This document shows, one piece after another, positions 10,001-19,691 of a DNA stretch of 64,000 nucleotides. Position 1 is the first letter of the stretch. The number at the start of each line of letters is the position of its first letter. The position numbers and the translations under genes were made by a program. The notes beneath the pieces were generated by a model. That model had not been told where the DNA came from. It did no database searches and was given only the letters and a program-made list of their open reading frames with translations. This stretch comes from Limnochorda pilosa (GTDB taxonomy: Bacteria; Bacillota; Limnochordia; Limnochordales; Limnochordaceae): NCBI RefSeq assembly GCF_001544015.1, contig NZ_AP014924.1, positions 868,001 through 932,000 of the forward strand, in the 5' to 3' direction.

Positions 10001-10505
10001 ACCCATGGAGCCGGGCGAGCTTCGGGGCCTGGCTCGCCACACGGCCCGGGAGGCGGGGCTCGAACCGCAGGAAGGCGTCGAACCCGAAGAGCTCCTGGCC
10101 CGCTGGATGGAGGCCTTCCTCCGCTCCTCCCTCTGGTGCCGGCTGCTCGCGGCAGACCAGGTGGAGGTGGAGGTTCCGCTAGCGCTGGCCCTGACCGCAG
10201 GCGAGCTGGCCCGCCTGGAGCCCCAGGCGGGGCTCCGGGTGACGGAAGGGATCGGGGAGGCCACGCCCGTGGTGGTGCAGGGGCAGGCGGACCTCCTCTT
10301 CCGCGAGGACGAGGCGTGGGTGCTGGTGGACTACAAGACCGACCGGGCACCCCGGGCGGGCGAGGAAGGGCTCGCCGCGCTGGCCGCCCGCTACGGCCCT
10401 CAGGTGCGGGCGTACGCCGAGGCGTGGAGGCGGGCCACGGGCCAGCCGGTGAGGGAGCGGTGGCTCTACCTGGTGCGGTACGGCCGGGCGGTGGCGGTAC
10501 CGTGA
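6993..10505 (+). CDS. addA: AddA-type UvrD-family helicase/nuclease subunit A
   Basis: This 1170-residue protein has the full superfamily 1A helicase set: Walker A EAGAGSGKT (residues 36-44), Walker B LVDEFQDTD (D367, E368), VVGDPKQSIYRFRRAD, an ANFRS motif, MNLHRAKGLEAPVVVLA, and LLYVAATRARQ. A C-terminal RecB-like nuclease domain carries D1113 and K1115 in LVDYKTDRAP. It is the motor and second nuclease of AddAB. The ATG overlaps the end of addB by eight bases. An unusually Ala/Gly/Glu-rich insert of about 150 residues lies between the helicase core and the nuclease domain. Confidence 0.92.
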   Translation: MSDGTVTGAAGVAPILPDQAARTRIVEDLDTCFLVEAGAGSGKTHSLVSRMVSLIASGRAQTEGLAAITFTRKAAAELRERFQIRLEQAASSEPDPGRRARLQAGVATLDRAFLGTIHAFCARLLRERPVEAGLDPAFQEIDEEEDGRWARAAWEAYLERVRRDAPERLEALRDLGVEPRELFGLFLTLHGYPDVEPVVADAPRPDVGLVRQELLAYVSRARARLPRSEPAKGWDALQKRIRRISQEAGHLPPGDDVALIRLLETFDVHPRPTLNRWADPDTAREALAAFESFRDGTALPTLRAWRGHVHGPAVAFVRPAVELAARMREQAGVANFQDLLLRAARLLRDDADVRRSLAGRYTHVLVDEFQDTDPIQAEVLFLLTGEPLHETDWHHLTPRPGSLFVVGDPKQSIYRFRRADIEVYHQVKQRLLRGGGEVLHLTANFRSVEPLIAWVNRVFAGPFPDQADRYQAAYVPLTPVRAASPGTPALAAVPVPPVPHHTRADVAREDAARVASWIAWACGGGLELERSPEERARGVDGRARPGDFLVLHRDRAYLLAYAEALEARGIPAEVTGAKGYAGAWEVAAFLDLLGLLADPSDPVKLLAVLRGPLFGLNDGALYRLGRALDQGWTRWLEAQVDGLPDPGKTALGTLRAWHAWTESLPTQAALEQILDATGLLPWTAVAPAGAARAGNLVKLAEVARAVGSGLSFPGMVEALRHVVETQELEAGSLFPGRPQAVRVMNLHRAKGLEAPVVVLAHPVGATEHEPSFHIRREWGGARGRFVVRAPSPGSGNGWGTPRVLAIPPRWDEAAAEEARYQQAEETRLLYVAATRARQLLVVSRYLGKPELSPWHPLEEGGALDGVPELQVPEGAAPAGAAPSPEQVEVAPEIVEAALRRTEEALAWARRPSSLHVAAGELAALAAGSPPDGTGIREVEAEAAAAAEVEAGPMDTEGAGPEPRGLAWGEAAHRLLELVVVAACRRVRGGGGGRGSGREAAPLEPMEPGELRGLARHTAREAGLEPQEGVEPEELLARWMEAFLRSSLWCRLLAADQVEVEVPLALALTAGELARLEPQAGLRVTEGIGEATPVVVQGQADLLFREDEAWVLVDYKTDRAPRAGEEGLAALAARYGPQVRAYAEAWRRATGQPVRERWLYLVRYGRAVAVP

Positions 10506-10655
10506 AGCCCGGCGCGGGTTTCTGGGAGTGGGGTTGCCGGGAGGCAAGGCCTGGGACTCGTGCTGATGGCCCCCGTCGACGTGGTCCTTTCGGAGACCAC
10601 CGTGGTTCGGCCCGACGTGCTCTTCATGCTTGCCCGATCTCCAGAGGGATGGTGA
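10506..10655 (+). pseudogene. Uma2-family endonuclease (DUF820) fragment
   Basis: The frame ending at 10655 reads ...LMAPVDVVLSETTVVRPDVLFML followed by a short tail and TGA. The core APVDVVLSxxTVVxPDxLF is the conserved centre of Uma2/DUF820 restriction-endonuclease-like proteins. Both the N-terminal half and the catalytic C-terminal half are missing, so this is debris rather than a gene. It lies between the addA stop and the convergent ATPase gene. Confidence 0.5.
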
Positions 10656-10679
10656 CGGGCTCTTCCCTGGCGTGAGGGT

Positions 10680-12464
10680 TCAGCGCGGCCCATCGGTCCC
10701 CCGCACCCGCAGCGAGCGTAGCCGGTTCACGGCTGCCCCCACCTCCAGCAGCCGGGGCATGGCCAGGTCCCCCACGGGCGAACCGAAGGGCGAGAGCACG
10801 TCCAGTCCCTTCTCTTCCAGTTCCCGAAAGGCTTGCTCCAGGCCCTCCCGGAGCGGCGTGCGCCCGTCCAGGTACCGGCCCCCCAGGCGGGAGAGGAGCG
10901 CGCCGATGGCCCGGGTCTGGGACGGGTCCACGATCTGCTCCACCGCCTGGAGGTCGATGGACTCCCAGCCGAAGCGGATCTCGTCGGTCTCGCGGGCCCG
11001 GACCTTCACCCTGCCCCTCTGGGCGCGGGGATCCAGGCCCTGGGCCAGGGGGATGCGGGGCTCGGGCCGGGGGAAGCCCTGGCTCTCCTCCTGGAGCCGG
11101 CCGGTGGGGAAGGTCCGGGCCACCTCCCGAGCCCGCTCGGTGGCATCCAGCGCCCGGTAGCGGTCCATGTGGATCACCGTGTCGGCCACGTCCAGGTAGT
11201 CGCCGGCGCCGCCCACGACGATGACCGATGAGACCCCCAGCTCCTGGAAGAGGGCGCGCACCCGGTCCACGAAGGGGGTGATGGGCTCCCGATCCTTGCT
11301 CACCAGCGCCTGCATCCGCCGGTCGCGAATCATGAAGTTGGTCGCGCTGGTGTCCTCGTCGATGAGGAGCAGGCGCGCCCCCAGCTCGAGCGCCTCGACG
11401 ATGTTGGCGGCCTGGGAGGTGCTGCCCGAGGCCTCGTCGGTGCAGAACCGGCGGGTGTCGGCGTCGAAGGGCAGGCCGCGGATGAAGGGGCTGATGTCCA
11501 CCTGCTCGATCCGCCGGCCGTCCTCGGCCCGGATCTTGACGGCGGTGGCGTCGGTCACCACCCGCTCGCGCCCGTCGCCCGGCACGTGGTCGTAGACCCC
11601 CCGGCTGAGCGCCCGCAGCAGGGTGGACTTGCCGTGGTAGCCGCCGCCTACGATGAGGGTGACGCCCCGGGGGATCCCCAGGCCCCGCACCGGCCCGCTG
11701 TGGGGCGTCTCCAGGGTGACCGCCAGCGAGTCCGGCGCCTCGAAGGCGAGCACGTGCGGTCCCCGGAGGGGCCGGTCGCTCACGCCGCTCTCCCGGGGGA
11801 GGATGGCCCCGTCGGCCACGAAGGCGACCAGGCTCCGCTCGGCCAGAGCCGCCCGGAGGGCCTGCTGGTCTTCCACCGCGTGAATCTGAGCTTCCAGGCT
11901 CCACAGGTTTCCCTCGCGGGGACCCCGCCCCACGAGCTCCGGGCGCTCCAGGGTGAGCGCGTGCTCCACCAGCGCCGGGATCTGCTCACAGAGGAGGTCG
12001 ATGGCCTCACGCCCCAGGATGCGCCGGCCGCCTGCGGGCAGCCCGGCGACGAAGCGGAGCTCCACCATCCGAGGCGAGACCACCGCCGCGCTGCGGGCGA
12101 GGATCTCCTGGCCCGGGCGGTCGATGGCGATGAGGCCGCTCTTGCCGCTGCCCCGGCGGCCGCCCCGGGCGCCGGCGTCCAGGGCCGCGGCGAAGCGGCG
12201 GGCCAGCCAGTCGGCGGTGGCGACGCGGCGGGCAGGTGTCGCATGTGCCCACTCGGGGAGGCCCATGGCCGCGGGCGCCCGCAGGATGCGCAGGCGCGAG
12301 GGCGCGGCGAAGGGGTCCCCCTGAACGTGGTCGATGGCCAGGGTGAAGCCGTCGAAGGCGTAGCGGCCGGTGATCTCCTTGTAGGCCGGGTAGCCCCGCC
12401 CGTCGATGCGGGCCAGCTCCCGCCGGAGGTCGGCCTGGGTGGGAAGGATGCGCGTCGGTTCCAC
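10680..12464 (-). CDS. ABC-class predicted ATPase (COG3044/PF09818-like)
   Basis: This 594-residue protein starts at GTG 12464 behind AGGAGG. The N-terminal third is all-alpha/beta of unknown role. The central ATPase has Walker A GGGYHGKST and Walker B LLIDEDTSATNFMIRD, and a family-typical EASGSTSQAANI stretch sits between them. This matches the stand-alone ABC-class ATPase family that lacks membrane domains; its biochemical role is not established. It follows the molybdopterin oxidoreductase gene by about 40 bases on the same strand and may share a transcript with it. Confidence 0.85.
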   Translation of the reverse strand: MEPTRILPTQADLRRELARIDGRGYPAYKEITGRYAFDGFTLAIDHVQGDPFAAPSRLRILRAPAAMGLPEWAHATPARRVATADWLARRFAAALDAGARGGRRGSGKSGLIAIDRPGQEILARSAAVVSPRMVELRFVAGLPAGGRRILGREAIDLLCEQIPALVEHALTLERPELVGRGPREGNLWSLEAQIHAVEDQQALRAALAERSLVAFVADGAILPRESGVSDRPLRGPHVLAFEAPDSLAVTLETPHSGPVRGLGIPRGVTLIVGGGYHGKSTLLRALSRGVYDHVPGDGRERVVTDATAVKIRAEDGRRIEQVDISPFIRGLPFDADTRRFCTDEASGSTSQAANIVEALELGARLLLIDEDTSATNFMIRDRRMQALVSKDREPITPFVDRVRALFQELGVSSVIVVGGAGDYLDVADTVIHMDRYRALDATERAREVARTFPTGRLQEESQGFPRPEPRIPLAQGLDPRAQRGRVKVRARETDEIRFGWESIDLQAVEQIVDPSQTRAIGALLSRLGGRYLDGRTPLREGLEQAFRELEEKGLDVLSPFGSPVGDLAMPRLLEVGAAVNRLRSLRVRGTDGPR

Positions 12465-12504
12465 GTGAGGGATCCTCCTGGTCCGTCGTTCCGCGACCCC
12501 TACC

Positions 12505-14490
12505 TTACCACACCTTCCGACGGACCTCCACCCACGTGCTCTGGTACGTGGCGCCCTCGCCCATGTCGGTCAGCTCGCTCGAGGTGAGCACGTTCAGCGG
12601 GCCGCCCGAAAGGAAGAAGCGAGCCGATCGCTGGCCGGCCACCACCGCCAGGCCGGGGGGGACGTCGTCGCTCACCTCCAGGTGGAGACCCGCGTGCCCC
12701 CGGTCGTTGTAGAGCTCCACCTCGTCCCCGGGCTTCAGCCCCCGGCCTGCGGCCTCCTGCGGGTTCACCACCACCCGCGACGCTCCGGCCCGGCGCCGGA
12801 GGGTCTCCACCCCTTCGAAACCCGTGTGCGACTGGAAGGTGTCCGGCGTGGAGAGGAGGCGGAGCGGGTACGGAGGGACCTGACCGGGCGGCAGGTCGGG
12901 CACGTACTCGGGTGCCCGGGTGAAATCGACCCGGCCCGACGGCGTGCCCCAGCGTCCGGGCCCGCCGGTGGGCGAGGCCTTCACCCGCCTGCCCCGGAGC
13001 AGTGCCTCCGCCGTCTCCTCCCCCGCCACCGCCCGGAGGTGGTCCGGGACGCTCCGGGTGAAGACCGGGTCGGTGAGCCCCAGGCGCGCCGCGAGCTCCT
13101 GGATCACCCACGCGTTGGAGCGGGCCTCGCCCTGGGGCGACAGGACGGGCCGGGCGTGGCGCAGGTAGAGGTGGCCGTAGCTCCGGAAGAAGTCCTCGGT
13201 CTCCATGGCGGTGGTGGCAGGCAGCACCAGGTCCGCCAGGGCGGCCGTGTCGGTCATGAAAGTGTCGTGCACCACGGCGAAGATGTCCTCCCGCAGGAGG
13301 CCCTGGCGCACCCGGCCCGCGTCGGGGCAGGTGACCGCCGGGTTGTTGGCCATGACCAACAGCGCCATCACCGGAGGATCCTGGAGCTCGGTGAGGGCCG
13401 CCCCCAGGCGCGCATGGTTGATCACCCGGGTGGGCCGGGGCAGCAGGTCTGGCCGCCGGAGGGCGTCGTAGTCCAGACCGAACGCGTGGGCGGTCTCCAG
13501 GAAGGCGCCCGCGCCGGGCCTCTCCCAGGCTCCCAGGAGCGCGGCCAGGAGGGCCACGGCCAGGACGGCCCGCCCGCCGGTCCGGTGCCGGGCGAGGGCG
13601 GGTCCGATTCGGATGAAGGGCGCCCGGGCTGCGGCCAGCTCCCGGGCCAGGCGCTCCACCTGGCCGGCGGTGAGGCCGGTCTCCGCCGCGGCCCACTCGG
13701 GCGTGTACCGGGCGGCCACCTGCTCGGCCCAGGCCTCCCAGCCCGTCGCGTCGCGCCGGAGGTAGTCGAGGTCGGCGAGGCCGTCCCTGAAGAGGACGTG
13801 GGCGACGCCCAGGGCCAGGGCGGCGTCGGTGCCCACCCGGACGGGGAGGAACCAGTCGGCCCGGCGGGCCGTGCGGTTGGGGATGGGCGCGATGGCCACC
13901 AGGCGCGCCCCCTGGCGGCGGGCGTCGTCGATGAAGGGCAGCAGGTGCACGTTGGTGGTGGCCACGTCCGCGCCCCAGGCGACGACCAGGTCCGAGCGGG
14001 CCGCATCCTCCGGATCCAGGGGCGACACGTCGCCGTAGGCTGCCGCCCAGCCCGCCTCGGCCGCGGTGTCGCAGACGGTGCTGAGCTGGACCTGGGAGGC
14101 GCCCAGGGCGTGGAAGAGCGCCCGGGGCAGGCCCCGGCTCACCTGGCCCATGTGGCCGCTGTAAGCGTAGCCCACCAGGGCCTCGGAGCCCCACTCGGCC
14201 TGGATGGCCCGCCAGCGCGTGACGATCTCGTCCAGGGCCTCGTCCCACGAGACGGGCTCCCATGCGCCGGAGCCCTTGGGACCCTTCCGCCGCAAGGGCT
14301 GGAGGAGCCGCTCGGGCGAGTGCACCCGCTCCGGGTAGCGGTTCACCTTGGCACAAAGGAAGCCCCGGGTGAAAGGATCCTCCGGATCACCCGCCACGCG
14401 CACCAGCCGGCCATCCTGGACCATGGCCAGCATGGCGCAGGTGTCCGGGCAGTCGTGCGGGCAGACGGTGTGCAGCCGGGTCGCCGGCAT
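12505..14490 (-). CDS. Molybdopterin oxidoreductase (DMSO reductase family, YyaE-like)
   Basis: This 661-residue protein carries an N-terminal [4Fe-4S] site: C10-x3-C14-x3-C18-x27-C46. The molybdopterin-binding core and the C-terminal molydopterin-dinucleotide-binding domain (about the last 120 residues) follow. STVCDTAAEAG may contain the protein ligand to Mo. It resembles soluble formate-dehydrogenase-like or thiosulfate-reductase-like enzymes, but no electron-transfer or membrane subunit gene adjoins it, so the substrate is open. There is no Tat signal, hence cytoplasmic. ATG 14490 is chosen because GGAGGT lies seven bases upstream; a GTG three codons earlier overlaps that site. Confidence 0.88.
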   Translation of the reverse strand: MPATRLHTVCPHDCPDTCAMLAMVQDGRLVRVAGDPEDPFTRGFLCAKVNRYPERVHSPERLLQPLRRKGPKGSGAWEPVSWDEALDEIVTRWRAIQAEWGSEALVGYAYSGHMGQVSRGLPRALFHALGASQVQLSTVCDTAAEAGWAAAYGDVSPLDPEDAARSDLVVAWGADVATTNVHLLPFIDDARRQGARLVAIAPIPNRTARRADWFLPVRVGTDAALALGVAHVLFRDGLADLDYLRRDATGWEAWAEQVAARYTPEWAAAETGLTAGQVERLARELAAARAPFIRIGPALARHRTGGRAVLAVALLAALLGAWERPGAGAFLETAHAFGLDYDALRRPDLLPRPTRVINHARLGAALTELQDPPVMALLVMANNPAVTCPDAGRVRQGLLREDIFAVVHDTFMTDTAALADLVLPATTAMETEDFFRSYGHLYLRHARPVLSPQGEARSNAWVIQELAARLGLTDPVFTRSVPDHLRAVAGEETAEALLRGRRVKASPTGGPGRWGTPSGRVDFTRAPEYVPDLPPGQVPPYPLRLLSTPDTFQSHTGFEGVETLRRRAGASRVVVNPQEAAGRGLKPGDEVELYNDRGHAGLHLEVSDDVPPGLAVVAGQRSARFFLSGGPLNVLTSSELTDMGEGATYQSTWVEVRRKVW

Positions 14491-14506
14491 GGGTGCCACC
14501 TCCGTG

Positions 14507-16363
14507 TCAGTCCTGAGCCTCCTCGAACGCCTCCACGTCAGCCACCGCCAGGCGTGCGGACTCCCCCCAGAAGCCGGGGCGGGTGAGGTCCACGTCCAGG
14601 TGGCGGTGGGCCAGCTCCTCCACGGTCATGCGGCCCGTGTCGCGGAGCAGGGCGACGTAGCGGGGCGCGAAGGCGGCGCCCTCCTGGGCGGCCCGCCCGT
14701 AGACCCCGGTGCTGAAGAGGTACCCGAAGGTGTAGGGGAAGTTGTAGAAGGGCTGGCCCGTCAGGTAGAAGTGGAGCTTGGAGGCCCAGAACGTGGGGTG
14801 GTACCCGCCCAGGGCATCGTGAAAGGCCTCCCGCTGGGCTTCCTCCATGATCCGGTTCAGCTCGGGCACGCTCACGGGGCCGCCCCGCCGGGCCTGGTAG
14901 AATCGGGTCTCGAAGAGGAAGCGGGCGTGGATGTTCATGAAGAAGGCAGCGGCGTCCTGGAGCTTCTGGTCCAGGAGGGCGAGCCGCTCGTCGGGGGAAG
15001 AGGCCTGGCGGAGGGCGGCGTTGGTGACGATCCGCTCCGCGAAGGTGGAAGCCGTCTCGGCCAGGGCCATGGGGTAGCGCTGGGCCCAAGGCGGCAGGCC
15101 GTCCATGACGTGCTGGTGGTAGGCGTGCCCCAGCTCGTGGGCCAGGGTGGAGACGTTGTCGGGCGTGCCCGAGAAGGTGGTGAAGATCCGGGACTGGCGG
15201 CTCAGGGGGAAGCTGGTGCAGAAGCCCCCGGGGCGCTTACCGGGCCGGTCCTCGGCCTCGATCCAGCGCCTCTCGAAGGCGTTTCGGGCGAAGTCGGCCA
15301 GCTCGGGGCTGAAGCGGCCGAAGTGCTCGATCACGAAGGCGGCCGCCTCGTCGTAGGTGAAGCGCCGCTCCACCCGGCCCACGGGCGCCGAGAGGTCGTG
15401 CCACTGCAGGCGGTCCACCCCCAGGAGCTCCGCCTTCCTCTTCAGGTAGCGGAGGAGCGGCTCCTTGGTCCGCTCCACGGCTTCCCACATGGCGTTCAAG
15501 GTCGCTTCGGACATGTGGTTGGCGTCGAGCGGTTCCTTCAGCACCGACGTCCAGCCCCGTCGCTCGTACAGGTTCAGCCGGAAGCCCGAAAGGTGGTTGA
15601 GGGCCGCGGCGCAAAGGTCCGCCTCCTGGTTCCACGCCTCCTGGTAGCGGGGCCAGAGCGCCTCGCGCACCCCCCGGTCCGGCGACTGGAGGCGGTTGGC
15701 CACCTGGCCCACCGAGAGCTCCTTGGTCTCCCCCTCTTCCTCGACGGGGATGCGGATGCGCCCCACCACCGTGTCGTAGAGGGAGCCCCAGGCGTGGTAG
15801 CCGTCCACCGCCAGCGCGGTCGCGAGGGTCTCCTGCTCGGGCGGAAGCTGCTGGGCGGCCAGGCGACGGCGCTCGCTCAGGGTGAAGCGGACCGGCTGCA
15901 GCCGCTCGTCCTCCAGGAGCGCGGTCCAATCGGCCTCGGGCAGCGCGAGGATCGCCCCGTCGAGGGCGATGAGGAGCCGGTCGTAGGTGGCGTCCATCTG
16001 GGTGAGGCGCCCCCGCAGGAGGCGGGCGGGCTCGTCATGCACGTCCTGTGCGGTGAGGCAGCTCACGAAGGCGAAGGCTTGGCGCAGGCGGGAGGCGGCG
16101 TCCTGCAGCGCATCCAGCACCTGAACCCACGCGTCCCGGCCGGCGGGCCGGGCAGCGGCCGCGTCCGAACCATGGGCCCTTCCCTCTGAGCGGGGGTCCC
16201 CGGCCTGCGCGCCACCGCCGCCGGGACGGCTCAGGGCCTCCACAGGGCCGGCCAGGTCCTCCAGGTCCGCGGCCAGGCGCTCGAGGAAGGCGGCGAAACC
16301 CTCAGAACGGCTGCCTCCGGGAAAGAAGACGTCCAGGTCCCACGTGGGCTGGTAGGCGGGCAA
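14507..16363 (-). CDS. pepF: M3B-family oligoendopeptidase F
   Basis: About 618 residues, the usual length for PepF. The zinc-binding HELGH is at residues 409-413 and the third ligand region is [11 protein letters not shown]. The C-terminal [17 protein letters not shown] region is typical of the family. It is a cytoplasmic zinc peptidase acting on short peptides. The start is uncertain: TTG 16363 has a strong GGGAGGA upstream, while an ATG at 16423 has none. The preceding gene on this strand is the molybdopterin enzyme just downstream. The divergent neighbour is an aldo/keto reductase. Confidence 0.9.
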   Translation of the reverse strand: MPAYQPTWDLDVFFPGGSRSEGFAAFLERLAADLEDLAGPVEALSRPGGGGAQAGDPRSEGRAHGSDAAAARPAGRDAWVQVLDALQDAASRLRQAFAFVSCLTAQDVHDEPARLLRGRLTQMDATYDRLLIALDGAILALPEADWTALLEDERLQPVRFTLSERRRLAAQQLPPEQETLATALAVDGYHAWGSLYDTVVGRIRIPVEEEGETKELSVGQVANRLQSPDRGVREALWPRYQEAWNQEADLCAAALNHLSGFRLNLYERRGWTSVLKEPLDANHMSEATLNAMWEAVERTKEPLLRYLKRKAELLGVDRLQWHDLSAPVGRVERRFTYDEAAAFVIEHFGRFSPELADFARNAFERRWIEAEDRPGKRPGGFCTSFPLSRQSRIFTTFSGTPDNVSTLAHELGHAYHQHVMDGLPPWAQRYPMALAETASTFAERIVTNAALRQASSPDERLALLDQKLQDAAAFFMNIHARFLFETRFYQARRGGPVSVPELNRIMEEAQREAFHDALGGYHPTFWASKLHFYLTGQPFYNFPYTFGYLFSTGVYGRAAQEGAAFAPRYVALLRDTGRMTVEELAHRHLDVDLTRPGFWGESARLAVADVEAFEEAQD

Positions 16364-16552
16364 CGGGCATGCTCCTCCCTTGAGGTGGTGTTCCAAAGAG
16401 GATTCCGCCGGCGGGGTCGTCATACCTGCCTTGCGGCAGGAGTTGGGGAACCCCGGGGAGTAACCGTGGCAGGGGCGACGGTCAGGGCGACGCCCGGGCG
16501 GGTGCCAAGACGGCGCCCGAGGACAGCGCGTGTGAACAGGAGGGGTCCTTGC

Positions 16553-17521
16553 GTGAACCACCGGAGGCTGGGCAGAACAGCGCTGCAGGTTTCTGAAATC
16601 GGCTACGGGGCGTGGGGCATCGGCAAGAGCATGTGGATCGGCGCCCAGGACGACGAGTCCCTGCGGGCGCTCCACCGGGCCATCGAGCTGGGCGTGAACT
16701 TCATCGACACGGCGCTGGTCTACGGTGACGGGCACAGCGAGCAGCTGGTGGGCCAGGTGGTACGCGACCACGCCGAGACCATCTACGTGGCCACCAAGGT
16801 GCCGCCCAAGAACGGCGAGTGGCCGGCCCGGGCGGGCGTGCCCGCGGAGGAGGCTTTCCCCGGCGACCACGTCCGCGCCTCGGCCGAGCAGAGCCTGCGC
16901 AACCTGGGGATGGAGGCGGTGGACCTGCTCCAGCTCCACGTCTGGTCCGACGAGTGGGTCGGCCGGGGCGACTGGCTGGAGGCGGTGCAGCGGCTGAAGG
17001 AGGAGGGCAAGATCCGTTTCTTCGGGGTCTCCATCAACGACCACCAGCCGTGGAACGCGCTGAAGCTGATCGAGACGGGCGTGGTCGACACGGTCCAGGT
17101 GATCTACAACATCTTCGACCAAAGCCCCGAGGACGAGCTCTTCCCAGCCTGCCAGCGGCACGACGTGGGGGTCATCGTCCGGGTGCCCCTGGACGAGGGC
17201 GGCCTCACGGGCAAGATCACCCCCGAGACCACCTTCCCGCACGGGGACTTCCGCACCCACTACTTCCGGGGAGACCGGAAGCGCGAGGTGCAGCAGCGGG
17301 TGGAGCGAATCGCCGCGGATCTGGGGATCACGGTGGAAGAGGTGCCCGAGGCGGCCCTCCGCTTCACCCTGAGCCACCCCTCCGTTTCCACGGTGATCCC
17401 GGGCATGCGCTCGGTACGGAACGTGGAGCGGAACAGCGCGGCCGGCGACGGGAAGGGCCTGCCGCCCGCGCAGGTGGAGAGACTGCGGGCGCACCGCTGG
17501 ATCCGGAACTTCTACGAGTAA
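16553..17521 (+). CDS. Aldo/keto reductase
   Basis: This 322-residue protein is an AKR-fold NAD(P)H-dependent oxidoreductase with the complete catalytic tetrad: D52, Y57, K82 and H129 ([23 protein letters not shown]). The C-terminal [14 protein letters not shown] is the cofactor-binding segment. It reduces an unknown carbonyl in the cytoplasm. GTG 16553 is chosen because AGGAGGGG ends seven bases upstream; the frame is open further upstream but has no ribosome site there. The gene converges on acetyl-CoA synthetase across a strong hairpin. Confidence 0.93.
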   Translation: MNHRRLGRTALQVSEIGYGAWGIGKSMWIGAQDDESLRALHRAIELGVNFIDTALVYGDGHSEQLVGQVVRDHAETIYVATKVPPKNGEWPARAGVPAEEAFPGDHVRASAEQSLRNLGMEAVDLLQLHVWSDEWVGRGDWLEAVQRLKEEGKIRFFGVSINDHQPWNALKLIETGVVDTVQVIYNIFDQSPEDELFPACQRHDVGVIVRVPLDEGGLTGKITPETTFPHGDFRTHYFRGDRKREVQQRVERIAADLGITVEEVPEAALRFTLSHPSVSTVIPGMRSVRNVERNSAAGDGKGLPPAQVERLRAHRWIRNFYE

Positions 17522-17545
17522 GGTCGGCTCGAATGAGACGGCGTG

Positions 17546-17575
17546 CTGGGGGTGGGGCCACCGCCCCACCCCCAG
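17546..17575. terminator. Perfect 13-bp GC hairpin between convergent genes
   Basis: CTGGGGGTGGGGC pairs perfectly with GCCCCACCCCCAG across the loop CACC. It lies between the aldo/keto reductase stop and the acetyl-CoA synthetase stop, so it could end both transcripts. There is no T-run on either side, so it is not a canonical intrinsic terminator. Confidence 0.6.
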
Positions 17576-17614
17576 AGGTCGTTCCAGGGAAGGCTCGCCC
17601 CGCGCCGGGTCCGC

Positions 17615-19660
17615 CTAGCGGCGCGCGCCTTGGGCCATGGCCCGGATGGTCTCCACCACCTCGGGGTTGGCCAGGGTGGTGACGTCGCCCACGTCGTCGC
17701 TGCCGTTGGAGATGGCCGCCAGGATCCGCCGCATGATCTTGCCCGAGCGGGTCTTGGGCATGTCGGGGACGATGTGGATCGACCGGGGCCGGGCGATGGG
17801 GCTGATCTCCTTCACCACCGCCTCGCTGATGCGCTTCACCAGCCCGTCGCCGGCCTCGTAGCCGGGGTGCAGCGACACGTAGAGGTCCGGCACCGTGCCC
17901 TTCAGCTCGTCGCGGGCGGCCACCACCGCCGCCTCGGCCACCTCGGGGACGCTGAGGGCCGCGTTCTCGATCTCCTTGGTGCCCAGCCGGTGTCCGGCCA
18001 CGTTGATGACATCGTCGATGCGGCCGAGGATGCGGATGTAGCCGTCCTCAGCCTGCATGGCGCCGTCGCCCGCCATGTAGGGCCAGTCGCGCCAGTCCTG
18101 GCTGCCGGGGTCCTTGTTGAACCGGGCGAAGTAGGTCCGCACGTACCGGTCCGGATCGCCCCAGATAGTCTGGAACTGGCCGGGCCACGGGTTCCGGATG
18201 CAGAGGTAGCCGGCCCGGCCGGACCCGGCCGGGATCTCGTTGCCGTTCTCGTCGAAGACGACGGGGTAGACGCCCAACACCCCAGGGCCGGCGCTGCCGG
18301 GCTTCATGGCGTGCAGCGCCGGGGCCGTGGAGCAGAGGAAGCCGCCGGTTTCGGTCTGCCACCAGGTGTCGACGATGACTGCCTCGCCCTTGCCCACCAC
18401 GTGGTAGTACCAGCGCCAGACGTCGGGCTCGATGGGCTCGCCCACGGTGGTCATGTGCTTGAAGTGGTAGTGGTACTTCCCGGGCTCCTCGGGCCCCGCC
18501 TTGCGCAGGCCCCGGATGGCGGTGGGCGAGGTGTGGAAGATGTTCACGCCCAACTCCTCGGCGATGCGCCAGGGGCGGCCGGCGTCGGGGTAGGTGGGCA
18601 CACCCTCGTAGACCACCGTGGAGGCGCCCAGGGCCAGCGGCCCGTAGACGATGTACGAGTGGCCGGTGATCCAGCCGATGTCGGCCATGCACCAGTAGAC
18701 GTCCTCGGGATGGAGGTCCTGGTAGTACTTGGTGGTGCCGGCCACGTAGGAGAGGTAGCCGCCGATGCTGTGCTGCGCCCCCTTGGGCTTGCCCGTGGAG
18801 CCGCTGGTGTACATGAGGAAGAGCGGGTCCTCGGCCGGCATGGAGACCGGCTCCACGGTTCGGTGGCGGTACTCCTTGAGAAGGTCGTTGACGAGGACGT
18901 CCCGCCCCTCGACCAGCGGGGTGGGGCTCGAGGTCCTCCCCGGGTGCCGCTGCCATACCAGCACCTTGTCGACCGTGAGGCCCTCCTTGGCTGCCTCCGC
19001 CACGGTAACGTCGGCCTTCTCCTTGTGGTCCAGGAGCTTGCCGTTGCGGTAATAGGCGTCCATGGTGACCAGCACGCGGGAGCCGGAGTCCACCATCCGC
19101 TCTGCGGCCGCCTTGCCGCTGAACCCGCCGAAGACCACCGAGTGGATGGCCCCCAGGCGGGCGCAGGCCAGCATGGCGATGGGGAGCTCGGCCACCATCG
19201 GCATGTGGATGGTCACCCGGTCGCCCGCCTCGACGCCGGCGAAGTCGCGCAGGAGCGCGGCGAACTCGTTCACCCGCAGGTAGAGCTCCTGGTAGGTGAC
19301 GTGCTGGATGGGCTCGTCCTCGGGCTCGGGGACGAAGTGGATCGCCGTCTTGTTCCGGTGCCTGGGCAGGTGCCGGTCCACGCAGTTGTGGGCCGCGTTG
19401 AGCCGCCCGCCCACGAACCACTTCCAGAAGGGCGGGTTGCTGGTGTCGAGCGTGGTCTCCCAGTACCGGTCCCAGTCCAGGAGGTCCGCGTACTCCTTGA
19501 AGCACTCGGGGAAGTGCTCGAGGCTGAAGCGCTCGTAGGCCTTCCGATCCGCCAGGTTGGCCTGGGCGATGAACTCCGGGGAGGGGTGGTAGTACTCCTC
19601 CTCACCCCAGTGGACCGCGATCTCTGCTTCGGACGGAGTGACATGGTTCTGGTCCGCCAT
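17615..19660 (-). CDS. acsA: Acetyl-CoA synthetase (AMP-forming)
   Basis: This 681-residue protein activates acetate with ATP and CoA through acetyl-adenylate. It has the phosphate loop MYTSGSTGKPKG, the adenylate-binding WWQTETGG, the hinge region ILGRIDDVINVAGHRLGT, and the C-terminal PKTRSGKIMRR with the lysine that is reversibly acetylated in the family. ATG 19660 follows GGGGGTGG and gives the normal N-terminus; an earlier ATG adds 11 non-family residues. It is monocistronic, with its own promoter just upstream. Confidence 0.95.
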   Translation of the reverse strand: MADQNHVTPSEAEIAVHWGEEEYYHPSPEFIAQANLADRKAYERFSLEHFPECFKEYADLLDWDRYWETTLDTSNPPFWKWFVGGRLNAAHNCVDRHLPRHRNKTAIHFVPEPEDEPIQHVTYQELYLRVNEFAALLRDFAGVEAGDRVTIHMPMVAELPIAMLACARLGAIHSVVFGGFSGKAAAERMVDSGSRVLVTMDAYYRNGKLLDHKEKADVTVAEAAKEGLTVDKVLVWQRHPGRTSSPTPLVEGRDVLVNDLLKEYRHRTVEPVSMPAEDPLFLMYTSGSTGKPKGAQHSIGGYLSYVAGTTKYYQDLHPEDVYWCMADIGWITGHSYIVYGPLALGASTVVYEGVPTYPDAGRPWRIAEELGVNIFHTSPTAIRGLRKAGPEEPGKYHYHFKHMTTVGEPIEPDVWRWYYHVVGKGEAVIVDTWWQTETGGFLCSTAPALHAMKPGSAGPGVLGVYPVVFDENGNEIPAGSGRAGYLCIRNPWPGQFQTIWGDPDRYVRTYFARFNKDPGSQDWRDWPYMAGDGAMQAEDGYIRILGRIDDVINVAGHRLGTKEIENAALSVPEVAEAAVVAARDELKGTVPDLYVSLHPGYEAGDGLVKRISEAVVKEISPIARPRSIHIVPDMPKTRSGKIMRRILAAISNGSDDVGDVTTLANPEVVETIRAMAQGARR

Positions 19661-19691
19661 CTTTCCACCCCCGATGGTAGAAGCTCTTACC

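Noticed and set aside
16383-17569. Upstream extension of the oligoendopeptidase frame by about 400 codons
   Set aside because: The extension is antisense to the aldo/keto reductase and has no peptidase-family sequence; starts with ribosome sites lie at 16363.
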